DNA from: Bacteriovoracaceae bacterium
Lineage (GTDB): Bacteria > Bdellovibrionota > Bacteriovoracia > Bacteriovoracales > Bacteriovoracaceae
Direction: 5' to 3'
Length of the DNA: 5,725 nucleotides
Assembly (NCBI GenBank): GCA_007116425.1
Contig: SKIL01000348.1
Location: forward strand, 1-5,725
Below, piece after piece: positions 4,829 through 5,725 of this stretch. The position numbers were made by a program, and so were the translations under genes. The notes beneath the pieces are model-generated. The model saw only the letters and a list, made by a program, of their open reading frames with translations, was not told where the DNA came from and made no database searches. Position 1 is the first letter of the stretch. Every line of letters begins with the position of its first letter.

Positions 4829-5725
4829 ATGCGGTCTTCTTTTTCAACTTTCGGGTTGGTTATTACACTTTCATTTATTATCGCCGGCTGTAATGCGTGC
4901 TCAAGAACTTCAATTGAGCCTAACACCTTCACGCTTGAAAAAGCCCCCACAAATGTCATTCAAAATAAAGACTCTGGTGTCATGATTGTCAGTCTTCACA
5001 ATCTGTTTGGTCAATTAGAAGAGCATCAGCTGAGCTTAGCTAAAACCAGTTCTGGACACGATCTCTCGCTTAAAGCGGGAGGGACAGATGCTATTCAGGC
5101 TTACTTGAGAGTCTTAAGTGAACACTTTTCTCAAAATCTTATTTTTATCACGGCCGGTGATCTTTTTGGCCAATCTCGATCTCAAACACCAGAAGCTACA
5201 CTTCATTCACTAAATGATATTGGAGTTGACTTCGTCTCTATTACCCCAAAAAGTTTTAGAGAAATGGTAAAAATGCAAATTAATGACTCACTAAACCTAT
5301 CACTTATTAGTACCAACCTAGTAAGTGTTACTGGGAATCAAGATATTCTAGAAGGGCACTCTCTATCAAAATCTAAAGTTGTAGATGCAAATGAGACAAA
5401 AGTCGCATTTTTGAGTGTCAGCTTCCCAGATCGAGCTCTTCTAAACTCCTCTGCCATGACTGGACTTATCTGGGAAGATCCGGTTCTTTCTATTATTAAG
5501 GAGCGCTCTAATTTACAACTAGAAAGTATTGATTTTGTTGTTCTATCGGTTCAGGCGAATGACTTTGAAGAAGTTGAAACATTAATTAAAAGATTACCTC
5601 CTCACTCTGTTGACTTAATTTTATTAGGAGGAGTATTTGAAGGGCCGAAAATGATTCAAGACATCCCAGTTGTTTTCAATCAAGGCCGAGGAAAATTCAT
5701 AGAGCTCAATTTTCTCTCAGATAAA
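4829..5725 (+). CDS. Lipoprotein resembling a degenerate 5'-nucleotidase/UshA metallophosphoesterase (runs off window)
   Basis: The reading frame is open for 299 codons from ATG 4829 to the window end. A lipoprotein signal ends in IAGC (18-21), so Cys21 should be lipidated. Asn22 at +2 favours neither compartment clearly. The body follows the order of the 5'-nucleotidase N-terminal domain: VSLHNLFGQL (54-63) where TNDxHGxL is usual, LKAGGTDAIQAYLRVL (81-96), LIFITAGDLFGQS (104-116) like LLLDAGDLFQGS, LNDIGVDFVSITPKSF (128-143) where the GYDxxxxGNHEFD metal motif is usual, LSLISTNLV (157-165) like PVLSANL, and DLILLGGVFEG (262-272) where GGHxH is usual. Only Asp111 of the main metal ligands survives, so it is probably catalytically dead. 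A ligand-binding or structural role is an inference. The gene starts 6 bp after the cysteine desulfurase with only a weak GGAAG, so translation is likely coupled. Confidence 0.75.
   Translation, partial: MRSSFSTFGLVITLSFIIAGCNACSRTSIEPNTFTLEKAPTNVIQNKDSGVMIVSLHNLFGQLEEHQLSLAKTSSGHDLSLKAGGTDAIQAYLRVLSEHFSQNLIFITAGDLFGQSRSQTPEATLHSLNDIGVDFVSITPKSFREMVKMQINDSLNLSLISTNLVSVTGNQDILEGHSLSKSKVVDANETKVAFLSVSFPDRALLNSSAMTGLIWEDPVLSIIKERSNLQLESIDFVVLSVQANDFEEVETLIKRLPPHSVDLILLGGVFEGPKMIQDIPVVFNQGRGKFIELNFLSDK

Overview
The window is bacterial chromosome of moderate to low GC (about 40% by eye), tightly packed with genes. It encodes a lipoprotein with a good lipobox and a secreted protein ending in an outer-membrane-like strand with a terminal Phe, so the host is probably Gram-negative. 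The style (AT-leaning, many GGCC tetramers, short lipoprotein and exported-protein genes among housekeeping genes) reminds me of Bdellovibrionota/Bacteriovorax-like bacteria. That is a weak inference with no marker gene behind it.

The left half (1-3108) is read on the minus strand. From right to left it holds a small ParA ATPase (2332-3108), an atypical ParB-family CTPase/DNA-binding protein (1306-2202), an unrecognised exported protein (346-1230), and the N-terminal 87 codons of a glutamate dehydrogenase cut off by the window edge (1-261). A textbook intrinsic terminator (11-bp stem plus T5) lies between parA and parB. They are therefore probably not a simple co-transcribed pair.

A divergent intergenic region (3109-3325) carries a good -35 box for parA, two dyads that look like operators, and a long A/T-tract block.

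The right half (3326-5725) is read on the plus strand as one compact run. It encodes a single-domain rhodanese, a NifS/IscS-type cysteine desulfurase 27 bp later, and, only 6 bp after that, a lipoprotein running off the window. The first two make a plausible sulfur-relay pair: cysteine desulfurase makes persulfide and rhodanese carries or transfers it. The lipoprotein reads as a 5'-nucleotidase/UshA-type metallophosphoesterase whose metal ligands are mostly replaced, i.e. a candidate pseudoenzyme.

The points most worth a second look are this degenerate phosphoesterase, the ParA/ParB pair split by a terminator with an unusual ParB C-terminus away from the usual origin genes, and two CACTAA/TTAGTG dyads bracketing parB. 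I found no tRNA, rRNA, CRISPR array, insertion sequence or canonical parS site.
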